Positions 17,541-25,070 of a stretch of 35,429 nt of DNA are shown in pieces. Source of the stretch: Akkermansiaceae bacterium (lineage in GTDB: Bacteria; Verrucomicrobiota; Verrucomicrobiia; Verrucomicrobiales; Akkermansiaceae); contig CAISTY010000260.1 of NCBI GenBank assembly GCA_903888515.1, positions 1 to 35,429 of the forward strand. The letters are read 5' to 3'. Both the position numbers and the translations under genes were made by a program. The number at the start of each line of letters is the position of its first letter. The first letter of the stretch is position 1. The notes under the pieces were generated by a model. That model was given only the letters and a program-made list of their open reading frames with translations, ran no database searches and was not told the DNA's origin.

Positions 17541-17599
17541 GTCAAAGTGGTCCTCATCAGCCCTCAAGGTCTGGCAGGCTAATCGCAACAACCACCATG

Positions 17600-17663
17600 A
17601 TGGTACCATGTGCCAACCAAGAAAAGCACTTCTTGACACCAACGCACCAACGCACCATGGTGC
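17600..17663. promoter_or_regulatory. Probable operator/promoter of the vapBC pair
   Basis: Two perfect palindromes lie upstream of the antitoxin ATG: ATGGTACCAT (17600-17609) and GCACCATGGTGC (17652-17663), sharing the core CCAT/ATGG. A TTGACA (17633-17638) lies between them, and CGCACCAA is directly repeated just before the second. VapB-type antitoxins repress their own operon by binding such palindromes through the ribbon-helix-helix. No good -10 box was found. Confidence 0.45.
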
Positions 17664-17667
17664 CGTC

Positions 17668-17970
17668 ATGCGCTTGACCATCAATCTCGACGACGATCTC
17701 TACGCGATGGCCCGTAGCCACGCCATCACGGCGAAAATCTCGATCAGCAAAGCCGTGGGGAATCTATTGCGGCGTCGGATTGGCGCATCCGCGCCCTCAA
17801 GTGAGGACTCCGCCACGGATTTCTCAATCGATCCGGTGACCTTGCTGCCCGTTGTGAGGGGTGCGGGCACGGTGATCTGCGATGCCGATGTCCAGCGTGC
17901 CCTCGCTGATGAAGACCTCCGCCATTTTGAACCGACAGGCCAAAGCGCCCACCCCCCCACCCTATCATGA
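17668..17970 (+). CDS. VapB-like antitoxin (ribbon-helix-helix)
   Basis: This 100-residue protein starts with a ribbon-helix-helix DNA-binding segment: MRLTINLDDDLYAMARSHAI, then 'KISISKAVGNLLRRRIG'. The C-terminal half (about 45-100, 'FSIDPVTLLPVVRGAGTVI..DVQRALADEDL') is of the kind that binds and neutralises a PIN-domain toxin. The ATG at 17668 was chosen over a longer frame because the ribbon-helix-helix begins there and upstream sequence carries the operator palindromes. Its stop overlaps the toxin start by 4 bp (ATGA), the standard layout of a toxin-antitoxin operon. The family label is clear from architecture and partner; no specific subfamily is claimed. Confidence 0.85.
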   Translation: MRLTINLDDDLYAMARSHAITAKISISKAVGNLLRRRIGASAPSSEDSATDFSIDPVTLLPVVRGAGTVICDADVQRALADEDLRHFEPTGQSAHPPTLS

Positions 17971-18368
17971 CTCCGATGCTCCTTGATGGGAATGTGCTGG
18001 TGGCCATGGCGCTGCATAACCACGTTCACCGTGCACGTTGCTTGCACTGGTTCAGCCAAGTCGAGATTTTCGCCACTTGTGCGGTCACGGAAGGTACCTT
18101 GCTGCGGCTTCACATGATGCTGGCGCAGGATACAAGCGCCGCCGCCGCATGGCGCACTTTGGAAGCGTATCGCGCCCATCCCCGCCATGTCTTCTGGCCC
18201 GAAAATTTCTCCTACGCCGAGATCGTTCCCACCCGCATCACCGGCTGTCGGCAAATTACGGATTCCTGGCTCGCTGAACTCGCCCGCAGAAAAAGCGGGA
18301 AACTCGCCACCCTTGATGCAGCCCTTGCCACCCTCTGGCCGGATGTGACCGTACTCGTTCCGATCTGA
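17967..18368 (+). CDS. VapC-like PIN-domain toxin
   Basis: The 133-residue protein is a PIN-domain ribonuclease. The acidic residues that bind Mg2+ are in place: D7 (LLDGN), E42 (VTEGTL), D99 (ITDSWLAELA) and D117 (ATLDAAL). VapC toxins cut initiator tRNA or a loop of 23S rRNA and stop translation unless bound by VapB. The start codon overlaps the antitoxin stop, so translation is coupled. The spacing of the acidic residues and the 'TD.WLAELA' helix are normal, so the toxin should be active. It is inserted between RlpA and threonine synthase, with which it has no functional link. Confidence 0.88.
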   Translation: MTPMLLDGNVLVAMALHNHVHRARCLHWFSQVEIFATCAVTEGTLLRLHMMLAQDTSAAAAWRTLEAYRAHPRHVFWPENFSYAEIVPTRITGCRQITDSWLAELARRKSGKLATLDAALATLWPDVTVLVPI

Positions 18369-18401
18369 AATACCATGCCCCCAGCCGATCCTGCCAGTGT
18401 C

Positions 18402-18485
18402 TCAAATTCCAAATTCCAAATCTCAAATCCCAAATCTCAAATCTCAAATCTTAAATCTCTAATCTCTAATCTTAAATCTCAAATT
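18402..18485. repeat. Array of 12 heptanucleotide repeats (consensus YYAAATY)
   Basis: Twelve tandem 7-bp units, such as TCAAATT, CCAAATC and TCAAATC, with variants TTAAATC and TCTAATC, fill the space between vapC and the thrC start. The array is AT-rich within GC-rich surroundings and resembles the short tandemly repeated heptamers (STRR) known from cyanobacteria. A related array lies at 31820-31861 in the opposite orientation. Confidence 0.85.
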
Positions 18486-18491
18486 CCCGTC

Positions 18492-19793
18492 GTGCTCTAT
18501 CACTCCACCCACAACCCGACCCACCGCGTCGATCTCAAGGAAGCCATCCTGCGCTCGCTGCCACCTGACAATGGTCTCTACATGCCGGACTCGCTACCCG
18601 TGCTCGATGCGGATTTCTGGAAATCCTGGCGCGATCTTTCCTTCCATGAGATCGGTTGTGCCGTGGCACAGGCGTTTTTCGGCAGTGACGTGCCAACCGC
18701 CGCACTGCGCGACATCGTCGCCACCTCACTCACCTTCGACGCCCCACTCGTCACGTTCGCGCCCGACGATCACATCCTCGAACTTTTCCACGGTCCGACG
18801 CTCGCCTTCAAGGATTTCGGCGCGCGTTTCATGGCCCGCCTGATGGCCTGGCTCACCCGCGGCGACGACCGCCAACTCACCGTGCTCGTCGCCACCTCGG
18901 GTGATACCGGCGGCGCGGTGGCCTCCGCTTTTCTCAATGTGCCAGGCACCCGCGTGGTCATCCTCTATCCACAGGGCAAGGTCTCAGGCCTCCAGGAAAA
19001 ACAACTCACCGCACTCGGTGGCAATATCACCGCCTTGGAAATCAACGGCTCGTTCGACGATTGTCAGGCACTCGTCAAATCCGCCTTCCTCGACCGGGAA
19101 CTTTCTGAAAACCTCAATCTAACATCCGCGAATTCGATCAATCTGGCGCGGCTGGTCCCGCAGGCTTTCTACTACATCCACGCCGCCCGCCAGCTCCCTC
19201 AAGGCGTGAAGCCGGTCTTCGTCGTGCCCTCCGGAAATTTCGGAAATCTAACAGCAGGGCTGCTCGCCATGCATCTCGGCCTGCCTGTCGCGCATTTCGT
19301 CGCCGCCACCAACCGCAATGACGTGGTCCCGGAATTCCTCCGCACCGGCAGCTACGCGCCGCGGCCCAGTGTGCCGACGATTTCCAACGCCATGGACGTC
19401 GGGGCACCCTCTAACTTTGTCCGCATGCAGGCGCTCTTCGGTGGTTCGTGGGAGCGCATGAAATCAATGATCAGCGGCATGTCGTTCACCGACGAACAAA
19501 CGCGCGCCGCCATCCGTGAGGTGAAATCGCTCCATGATTACGTCATCGACCCCCACGGCGCGGTCGGGTGGCTGGCCGCCCGCCAATGGCGCGCGCTCCA
19601 TCCGGGCAGCACCACGATCACGCTCGAAACCGCCCATCCGGCGAAGTTCCCCGATGTGATGGTTGCCGAACTCGGCCAGCAGGCCATGGCCGTCCCCGAA
19701 CGTCTGGCCATCCTCGCAAACCGCGAAAAAGTTGCGGTCCCGCTGGGCATCGATTTCGCAACCTTCCGCGATTGGCTTGTTGCTACTTTCTGA
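18492..19793 (+). CDS. thrC: Threonine synthase
   Basis: The enzyme turns O-phosphohomoserine into threonine, the last step of threonine biosynthesis, using pyridoxal phosphate. The 434-residue protein shows the PLP lysine in 'GPTLAFKDFGARF' (K107), the phosphate-binding 'ATSGDTGGA' (about 136-144), and 'VPSGNFGNLTAGLLA', typical of the long class of bacterial ThrC. The N-terminal 'LYHSTHNP' matches the usual Y-x-S-T start of the family, which argues for the GTG at 18492. The frame stays open for 39 more codons upstream through the heptamer array, giving a repeated 'QISNLKS' extension that is probably not part of the enzyme. No Shine-Dalgarno is seen, so the start is inferred from the family. 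Confidence 0.92.
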   Translation: MLYHSTHNPTHRVDLKEAILRSLPPDNGLYMPDSLPVLDADFWKSWRDLSFHEIGCAVAQAFFGSDVPTAALRDIVATSLTFDAPLVTFAPDDHILELFHGPTLAFKDFGARFMARLMAWLTRGDDRQLTVLVATSGDTGGAVASAFLNVPGTRVVILYPQGKVSGLQEKQLTALGGNITALEINGSFDDCQALVKSAFLDRELSENLNLTSANSINLARLVPQAFYYIHAARQLPQGVKPVFVVPSGNFGNLTAGLLAMHLGLPVAHFVAATNRNDVVPEFLRTGSYAPRPSVPTISNAMDVGAPSNFVRMQALFGGSWERMKSMISGMSFTDEQTRAAIREVKSLHDYVIDPHGAVGWLAARQWRALHPGSTTITLETAHPAKFPDVMVAELGQQAMAVPERLAILANREKVAVPLGIDFATFRDWLVATF

Positions 19794-19832
19794 TGGATGC
19801 AGCGCATGTTTCGCCGCTGCTTTTCCCAAGTC

Positions 19833-19861
19833 TTGCGACGGTCAAAGACCGCCGCTACAGT
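19833..19861 (+). promoter_or_regulatory. Candidate sigma-70 promoter giving a leaderless rlmI-like mRNA
   Basis: TTGCGA (19833-19838) and TACAGT (19856-19861) are separated by exactly 17 bp. The ATG of the methyltransferase begins 8 bp after the -10 box, so transcription would start at or just before the start codon. The spacer contains the small palindrome CGGTC-AAA-GACCG. Confidence 0.45.
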
Positions 19862-19869
19862 GCCCGCCC

Positions 19870-20760
19870 ATGCGGGAACTTCTGGCAGCCGCCGTCGCAA
19901 AACGTGCCGGCATTCTAACGGATACAACCGACGCCGTGCGCCTGGTTGACGGGGCGGGCGATGGTTTGCCCGGCGTGATTCTGGAAACTTACGCCGGCCG
20001 GTATTTGCTATCATGCACCACCGACCTCATTGCGCCGCAAGTGCGTACATGGTTGCATGACCTCGGTGGTTCCTGTTATTCGAAACGGCTCGACCCTCAC
20101 CGCAAGGAGTCGCCCGTCCGGCTGTGCGGGCCGGAGGTAACGGAACCGTTCCTGATCCGCGAACACGGCGTCTGTTATGAAATTTCTTTCCAATCCGGTT
20201 ACTCACAGGGGATTTTCCTCGATCAACGCGACAACCGCGCCGAGGTCCGGCGCCTGATGCGCCCCGGGCTGCGCCTGCTCAATACCTTCGCCTATACCGG
20301 CGCGTTCTCCGTGTCCGCAGCCATGGCGGGTGCCGAAACCACCACGCTCGATCTATCACAACCGTATCTCGATTGGGCAAAACGCAACTTCTCCCATAAC
20401 CACCTCGATTCCGCCGCCCACCATTTCTGCAAGGGCGATACCCTGCACTGGCTCCGCCGCTTCGCCAAACAAGGCCGCTTCTTCGACGCCATCGTGCTCG
20501 ACCCGCCGACCTTCTCGCGCAACGAACAGGGCAAGGTCTTCCGGGTGCGCGAAAACTTCGGCGAACTCGCCGCCATGGCCACGGCTGTTCTATCGCCTGA
20601 GGGATGGCTCCTTTGCTGCTCGAATTCCCCAAACATGACACCCCGCGGGTTCGAACGGCAGTTGCTGGCAAACCTGCCCCGCCCGCTGCAACCCCACCAC
20701 TCCGCCATGCCCCGGGATTTCACCGCCGAGCCCTATCTGATATCGGTCTGGCTGCGCTGA
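19870..20760 (+). CDS. RlmI-like class I SAM-dependent rRNA methyltransferase
   Basis: The 296-residue protein has the C-terminal layout of the COG1092 family of 23S rRNA (cytosine-5) methyltransferases (RlmI/YccW). 'FLDQRDNR' (about 117-124) is a family hallmark; 'LLNTFAYTGAFSVSAAMAGA' is the SAM-binding motif I; 'IVLDPPTFSRN' is the DPP catalytic loop; 'LLCCSNSPNM' follows. It is shorter than RlmI (about 396 residues) and lacks the N-terminal PUA domain, so its RNA target may differ. The ATG at 19870 was chosen because upstream codons overlap thrC in another frame and a promoter-like pair ends just before it. It lies 76 bp after thrC. The exact methylated base is not known from sequence. 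Confidence 0.82.
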   Translation: MRELLAAAVAKRAGILTDTTDAVRLVDGAGDGLPGVILETYAGRYLLSCTTDLIAPQVRTWLHDLGGSCYSKRLDPHRKESPVRLCGPEVTEPFLIREHGVCYEISFQSGYSQGIFLDQRDNRAEVRRLMRPGLRLLNTFAYTGAFSVSAAMAGAETTTLDLSQPYLDWAKRNFSHNHLDSAAHHFCKGDTLHWLRRFAKQGRFFDAIVLDPPTFSRNEQGKVFRVRENFGELAAMATAVLSPEGWLLCCSNSPNMTPRGFERQLLANLPRPLQPHHSAMPRDFTAEPYLISVWLR

Positions 20761-21002
20761 GGACGAGCCACCCGCAACAGCCTTCGGTAGGCAGGGAAGA
20801 CGACCCGGCAATGCAGTGTGGATGCGCATGCCGGAGAATGTGCGGGCGTTCGCACCCGTGATCTTCTTGAAGTCCCGAAGCGTTGTCACCCAGCCAGTTT
20901 TCGCCCCCCCCCCTCCGCCACCATCGCAAAACGTGACAAATCCGCAGATGATCAGTGGAAAATTTGTCGCGATCGCCCGCTGCATGAGACGGGAGCCACG
21001 GC

Positions 21003-21434
21003 TCACGCCATCTGGTTTTCGCCGTTCGGCCCTTGCGTCACCATCACAACACGCAGCGGAAGACGCACGATGATTTCACCGTCGCAGCCGATGTCGATCG
21101 AGTAAATGCCCATCTCCGGGAAACGCAGTCCTTGGAGGTTCATCACGATGTTGCGCGTCAGGAACGGCACGTTCTTGGGAAGCTGCACTTCGAACTCGGG
21201 CTCGATCGGCATGTTGTTAGGATCAAGCGATGCACCGTCCTCGTTGATGATGTTGATCGAGAGTTTGTGACGGCCGACGTCCTCCGGAGTGAAGCAGAAG
21301 CGAATGGCAAGCGCACAGGACGGATGAACGACCGGCACGGCGCGGGCCGCCAGGGTGTCGAAGGTTCCGATAATGGCGAGTTTGCCGTTGTAGTCGGCTG
21401 CAAAGTCGCAAAGGGTGGCAATTTGAATATCCAT
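21003..21434 (-). CDS. Conserved hypothetical protein (DUF6941-like)
   Basis: The 143-residue product begins MDIQIATLCDFAADYNGKLA and continues with 'IIGTFDTL..RAVPVVHPSCALAIRF' and ends with 'GIYSIDIGCDGEIIVRLPLRVV'. This beta-rich layout matches small proteins grouped as DUF6941, which are of unknown function. No signal peptide or membrane segment is visible. The ATG at 21434 was preferred to one 32 codons upstream because the extra segment lacks the beta pattern and includes sequence that looks noncoding. The gene stands alone, convergent with the rlmI-like gene. Between the two genes (20761-21002) are a poly-C run (near 20904) and the inverted repeat GACAAAT/ATTTGTC (20935-20968), which may end transcription. 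Confidence 0.75.
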   Translation of the reverse strand: MDIQIATLCDFAADYNGKLAIIGTFDTLAARAVPVVHPSCALAIRFCFTPEDVGRHKLSINIINEDGASLDPNNMPIEPEFEVQLPKNVPFLTRNIVMNLQGLRFPEMGIYSIDIGCDGEIIVRLPLRVVMVTQGPNGENQMA

Positions 21435-22175
21435 GATGGAGGATTGAATGATGTTGAAAGGACCACCCGCAGACAGACCGCGCGGCAGCAGCCCATGTTT
21501 GATGCGATACTCACCAACCGTAAAGTCCAAAGATCAAGTCGCACAAACTAAAACCATGATAACCGAAAGCCCCACAGGCAGAATGTCCGCATCCATACCC
21601 CATGGAGCGTGAAACTCCTCCATGCGCCCCCCACCCCTTGATTCGGACGCACGCTCTCCCTGTCATCCCCTCAAAAACTCGGTTTCAAGCTGTTTTTCCC
21701 ATGTTGTTCACAGCGGCATTTCCACACGCTTTCCCGATCCCTAATGCAATCATCGGACCTGCAATTCCTGCAAATTCCCTGCCCCATTTTGTCGCAACCG
21801 GCTTCCTCTAACACTTGTGAATAACCGGTCAACTATCGGGAATACTCTCGCGACATCCTCTCAACTCATTGATTTTAAAAAGATTTTCCGGAAAGCACCA
21901 GCTTCCAGGCTGTGTTTGTGGGAAAAACCGACCGCGTGTCCATACCCAATTACCCTATCCGCCAGCCTGATCCACTGGTGCCCCTCCGTCCGGGTCGCCA
22001 ATGCTTTGGAAATCACACAGTTCGGGGGACATTCGCGACTTTTCCCAAGTTGTTCACAAGTGGCCCCGGCTCCAATGCTCCAATCAAAGGGATCTTGCGA
22101 TCTTGCGTACTTTGCATCCCTTGGCTTGACGGCTACCGAATACTTTGCTTGTTTGGCCGGACCATTTCCACCCAT
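21435..22175. other. Noncoding region with DnaA-box-like sites
   Basis: About 740 bp without a convincing gene lie between the DUF6941-like gene and icd. The region contains TTATTCACA (minus strand, 21816-21824), an exact match to the DnaA-box consensus TTATNCACA. Two copies of a 20-bp sequence ending in TTGTTCACA stand at 21693-21712 and 22039-22058 with 18 of 20 bases shared. Looser matches are ATTTCCACA (21718) and TTTCCCACA (minus, 21917-21925). A short AT-rich tract (GATTTTAAAAAGATTTTCC, about 21871-21889) could melt easily. Some of it is surely the promoter region of icd; TTGACG at 22126 is a possible -35, with no clear -10. Confidence 0.45.
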
Positions 22176-23462
22176 ATGTCATTGTACGAATACCTGACCC
22201 CACCCGCCGGCGAGAAAATCACCATCACGAACGGCAAACTGACGGTTCCAAATCATCCGGTCATTCCGTTCATCGAAGGGGATGGCACCGGCCCGGATAT
22301 CTGGAAAGCCTCGCAGCGGGTGTTCGATGCCGCCGTGGAAAAAGCCTACATGGGCAACCGCAAGATCTCATGGTTCGAGGTTTATGCCGGTGAAACCTCC
22401 TTCAAAATGTATCAGGACAGAGTGCAAGATCCCGGCAAGGCCTGGCTGCCCGACGACACCCTCACCGCCTTCCGCGAATATCTGGTCGGCATCAAAGGAC
22501 CGCTCACCACCCCGGTAGGCGGCGGTATCCGCTCGCTCAATGTCGCGCTGCGCCAGATCCTCGACCTATACGTCTGCCTGCGCCCGGTGCGCTGGTTCGC
22601 CGGTGTGCCGAGCCCGGTGAAACGCCCGGACCTAACCGACATGGTGATTTTCCGCGAAAACACCGAGGACATCTACGCCGGAATCGAATTCAAGGAAGGT
22701 ACCCGGGATGCCAGGAAGTTCCGCAAGTTCCTCAAAAAATCCTTCCCGGAGGCCTACAAAAAAGTCCGCTTCCCGAAATCCTCCGGCTTCGGCATCAAAC
22801 CCGTCTCTGAAGAGGGCACCAAGCGCCTCGTGCGTGCCGCCATGAATTTCGCCATCGCCCATGGCAAGCCGTCGCTGACCCTCGTCCACAAAGGCAATAT
22901 CATGAAATTCACCGAAGGGGCGTTCCGCGACTGGGGATACGAACTCGCCAAAGAAGAATATGGTGCCGTCGAACTCGATGGCGGTCCATGGTGCATCATC
23001 CCCAAGGGCAAGCCCGGCACCGGCCTCATCATCAAGGACTGCATCGCCGATGCCTTCCTCCAACAACTGCTCACCCGCCCCGCGGATTACAGCGTCGTCG
23101 CCACCCTCAACCTCAACGGTGACTATATCTCGGACGCGCTCGCCGCCTGCGTCGGAGGTATCGGCATCGCCCCGGGCGGAAATTGCAACTACGATACCGG
23201 CCACGCGATCTTCGAAGCCACCCACGGCACCGCCCCGAAGTACGCGAACCTCGACAAGGTGAACCCGGGCTCGCTCATCCTATCAGGTGAAATGATGCTC
23301 CGCCACCTCGGCTGGACCGAAGCCGCAGACCTCGTCATCAAGGGTGTCAACGGTGCCATCGGCGCAAAAATCGTCACCTATGACTTCGCCCGCCTCATGG
23401 AGGACGCCACCGAAGTCAAGTGCTCGGAATTCGCCGCCGCCATCGTCAAATACATGGATTGA
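22176..23462 (+). CDS. icd: NADP-dependent isocitrate dehydrogenase
   Basis: The enzyme oxidises isocitrate to 2-oxoglutarate in the TCA cycle. The 428-residue length equals that of the usual homodimeric bacterial form (about 416-430). Visible motifs include '[15 protein letters not shown]', '[20 protein letters not shown]' with the substrate-binding S-x-N-x2-L-R, '[14 protein letters not shown]', '[15 protein letters not shown]', '[17 protein letters not shown]' with the metal-binding aspartates, and '[10 protein letters not shown]' for NADP. The ATG at 22176 was chosen because MSLYEYL and the following residues fit the family start, while the 88 codons upstream do not. The gene stands alone, with the noncoding DnaA-box-like region before it and a hairpin block after it. 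Confidence 0.95.
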   Translation: MSLYEYLTPPAGEKITITNGKLTVPNHPVIPFIEGDGTGPDIWKASQRVFDAAVEKAYMGNRKISWFEVYAGETSFKMYQDRVQDPGKAWLPDDTLTAFREYLVGIKGPLTTPVGGGIRSLNVALRQILDLYVCLRPVRWFAGVPSPVKRPDLTDMVIFRENTEDIYAGIEFKEGTRDARKFRKFLKKSFPEAYKKVRFPKSSGFGIKPVSEEGTKRLVRAAMNFAIAHGKPSLTLVHKGNIMKFTEGAFRDWGYELAKEEYGAVELDGGPWCIIPKGKPGTGLIIKDCIADAFLQQLLTRPADYSVVATLNLNGDYISDALAACVGGIGIAPGGNCNYDTGHAIFEATHGTAPKYANLDKVNPGSLILSGEMMLRHLGWTEAADLVIKGVNGAIGAKIVTYDFARLMEDATEVKCSEFAAAIVKYMD

Positions 23463-23476
23463 CCCGCAACCAGACC

Positions 23477-23597
23477 GCGAGTCTCCCAGACTCGCATGCA
23501 AAAGGAATGCCAAAAACCTGCGGCATCAGCCACCTTCGAATTGTCCCATCTTTCACCGGCGAGTCTGGAGACTCGCGCTCCGTACTCCAGACTCGCC
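23477..23597. terminator. Hairpin pair between convergent icd and the rRNA methyltransferase gene
   Basis: GCGAGTCT-CCC-AGACTCGC (23477-23495) and GCGAGTCT-GG-AGACTCGC (23559-23576) are perfect 8-bp stem-loops with the same arms and different loops; a third arm copy (CCAGACTCGCC) follows near 23587. They lie between two convergent genes, so they may stop transcription from both sides. There is no U-run, so termination is an inference; the second unit carries the GCGCTC tail seen at 7108-7320. Confidence 0.5.
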
Positions 23598-23599
23598 CA

Positions 23600-24838
23600 T
23601 CATGTCGCCCCGCCAGCCGGACCTCCCCGCTGCAGCGTCATCACGCACTCGAGATGACGCGTGTGCGGAAACAGATCGAACGGCTGCACTTCGGCAAGCT
23701 GATAGCCGCCGTTGCCTAAATGTTTGAGATCACGCACCTGGGTGGCGGGATCACAGGAAACATAGACCACCCGCGCCGGCCCGAATGCAACGAGCTGCGC
23801 GAGGAACTCCGGCGTGCATCCCTTGCGCGGCGGATCAATCACCACCGCCGTCTCAGCCGCCGGAAAATCGATCCGCGCGAAAACCGCCTCCGCCTCCGCA
23901 GTTAGAAAGGATGCGTTGGTGATCCCGTTGGCTTGCGCGTTGCGGCGCGCCCACTCACACGATGTGTCCGACACCTCGACGCCCGCGACCTTTTCAAAAT
24001 GCCTCGCCAGGGTCAACGCGAACAATCCCGATCCGCAATAGGCATCCACCAGAAACCGCGCGCCTCCGCCGACCGCCTGACGGGCCACATACCCTGTGAA
24101 CGCGGGCAGTATGAACGGATTGTTCTGGAAAAAATCGCCTGCTAGAAATTGGAATGTCAGCTCCCCCACCCGCTCGCTGACAATGGCCTTGAAGTCGGTT
24201 TCCACGGTGTCTCCAGTGGCCCGGATCAGGACCGTGGACCCGCGTTTGAAGGTGTCTGCCCGCGCCCGGATCCCGGCGCGGATTTCCGGCAACGCGGCAT
24301 TGATCGCATCCATCGCAATCGCACACTCCGGCACATCCACCAACTGCGAACGCCGACCCGTAGCAAGAAACCCGATCGCACCCATCACGCCGTCCCGCGC
24401 TTTCTCGAAGTGCGGCGTGATCTTCGACCGGTAATTCCACATCTTTCCGTTAGACAAACAAGGGCTCACCGGAAACTCAATGCCCGCCATGTGTTGCATC
24501 AACTCGCCGACCTGGCGGGTCTTCCACGCGAGCTGCTGTGCGTAGGCAAGGTGTTGGTATTGGCATCCACCGCAGTCACCAAACAACGGACACACCGGAA
24601 CCACACGATCCGGCGATGACTCCACCACCTCCACCAGATCGGCGTGCGAGCAATTCTTGTCGTTGCGATACACGCGCACCTTCACTTTTTCCCCCGGCAG
24701 CGCGAAGGGTACGAAAACCACCCACCCATCAACCCGCCCAATGCCCGCACCCAAATTGGTCAACGCGTCAATCGTCAACTCGATCTCCTGATGATACTCA
24801 AAAGGAATGGCCATGAACTTTTTCGGCGGACGCTGCAT
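23600..24838 (-). CDS. RlmD/TrmA-family RNA (uracil-5-)-methyltransferase
   Basis: The protein (412 residues from the ATG at 24838; 404 from MAIPF at 24814) begins with a TRAM-like RNA-binding domain (about 14-75). An iron-sulfur cysteine set follows: C83-x5-C89-x2-C92 in 'CPLFGDCGGC', with a further Cys near 127. The catalytic part has 'FLVDAYCGSGLFALTLA' (SAM motif I), 'VIDPPRKGC' and 'VVYVSCDPATQVRDL' with the nucleophilic Cys. It should methylate C5 of a uridine in rRNA (as RlmD does) or tRNA. The cluster favours the RumA/RlmD group over TrmA. Neither candidate start has a Shine-Dalgarno. It is convergent with icd and stands alone. Confidence 0.85.
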   Translation of the reverse strand: MQRPPKKFMAIPFEYHQEIELTIDALTNLGAGIGRVDGWVVFVPFALPGEKVKVRVYRNDKNCSHADLVEVVESSPDRVVPVCPLFGDCGGCQYQHLAYAQQLAWKTRQVGELMQHMAGIEFPVSPCLSNGKMWNYRSKITPHFEKARDGVMGAIGFLATGRRSQLVDVPECAIAMDAINAALPEIRAGIRARADTFKRGSTVLIRATGDTVETDFKAIVSERVGELTFQFLAGDFFQNNPFILPAFTGYVARQAVGGGARFLVDAYCGSGLFALTLARHFEKVAGVEVSDTSCEWARRNAQANGITNASFLTAEAEAVFARIDFPAAETAVVIDPPRKGCTPEFLAQLVAFGPARVVYVSCDPATQVRDLKHLGNGGYQLAEVQPFDLFPHTRHLECVMTLQRGGPAGGAT

Positions 24839-25070
24839 GACGGACGCGCGGACATTGCGCCGACACGCCCCGCAAGGCAATCGATTTCAAGCGGGGAACA
24901 AAGAACATGGAAACGCGTCTCACATCTCCCGGATCACCTCCAATATCCTCCTTGCTTTCCCGCACGGCTTGCGCCAACCTGCCCGTATGAAAAAGTGGTT
25001 GCCCGGCGGGCCTACCCGACGCTGAATCTCCCCGTCCCGTCTCCACTTCCACTTCCACACAGATACCATC

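Noticed and set aside
18402..18485. Riboswitch or attenuator upstream of thrC
   Set aside because: The sequence is a plain heptamer array with no stems and no run of Thr/Ile codons.
20590..21006. 138-codon minus-strand frame in the gap after the rlmI-like gene
   Set aside because: Half of it is antisense to the methyltransferase, and the poly-C run gives poly-Gly; no domain seen.
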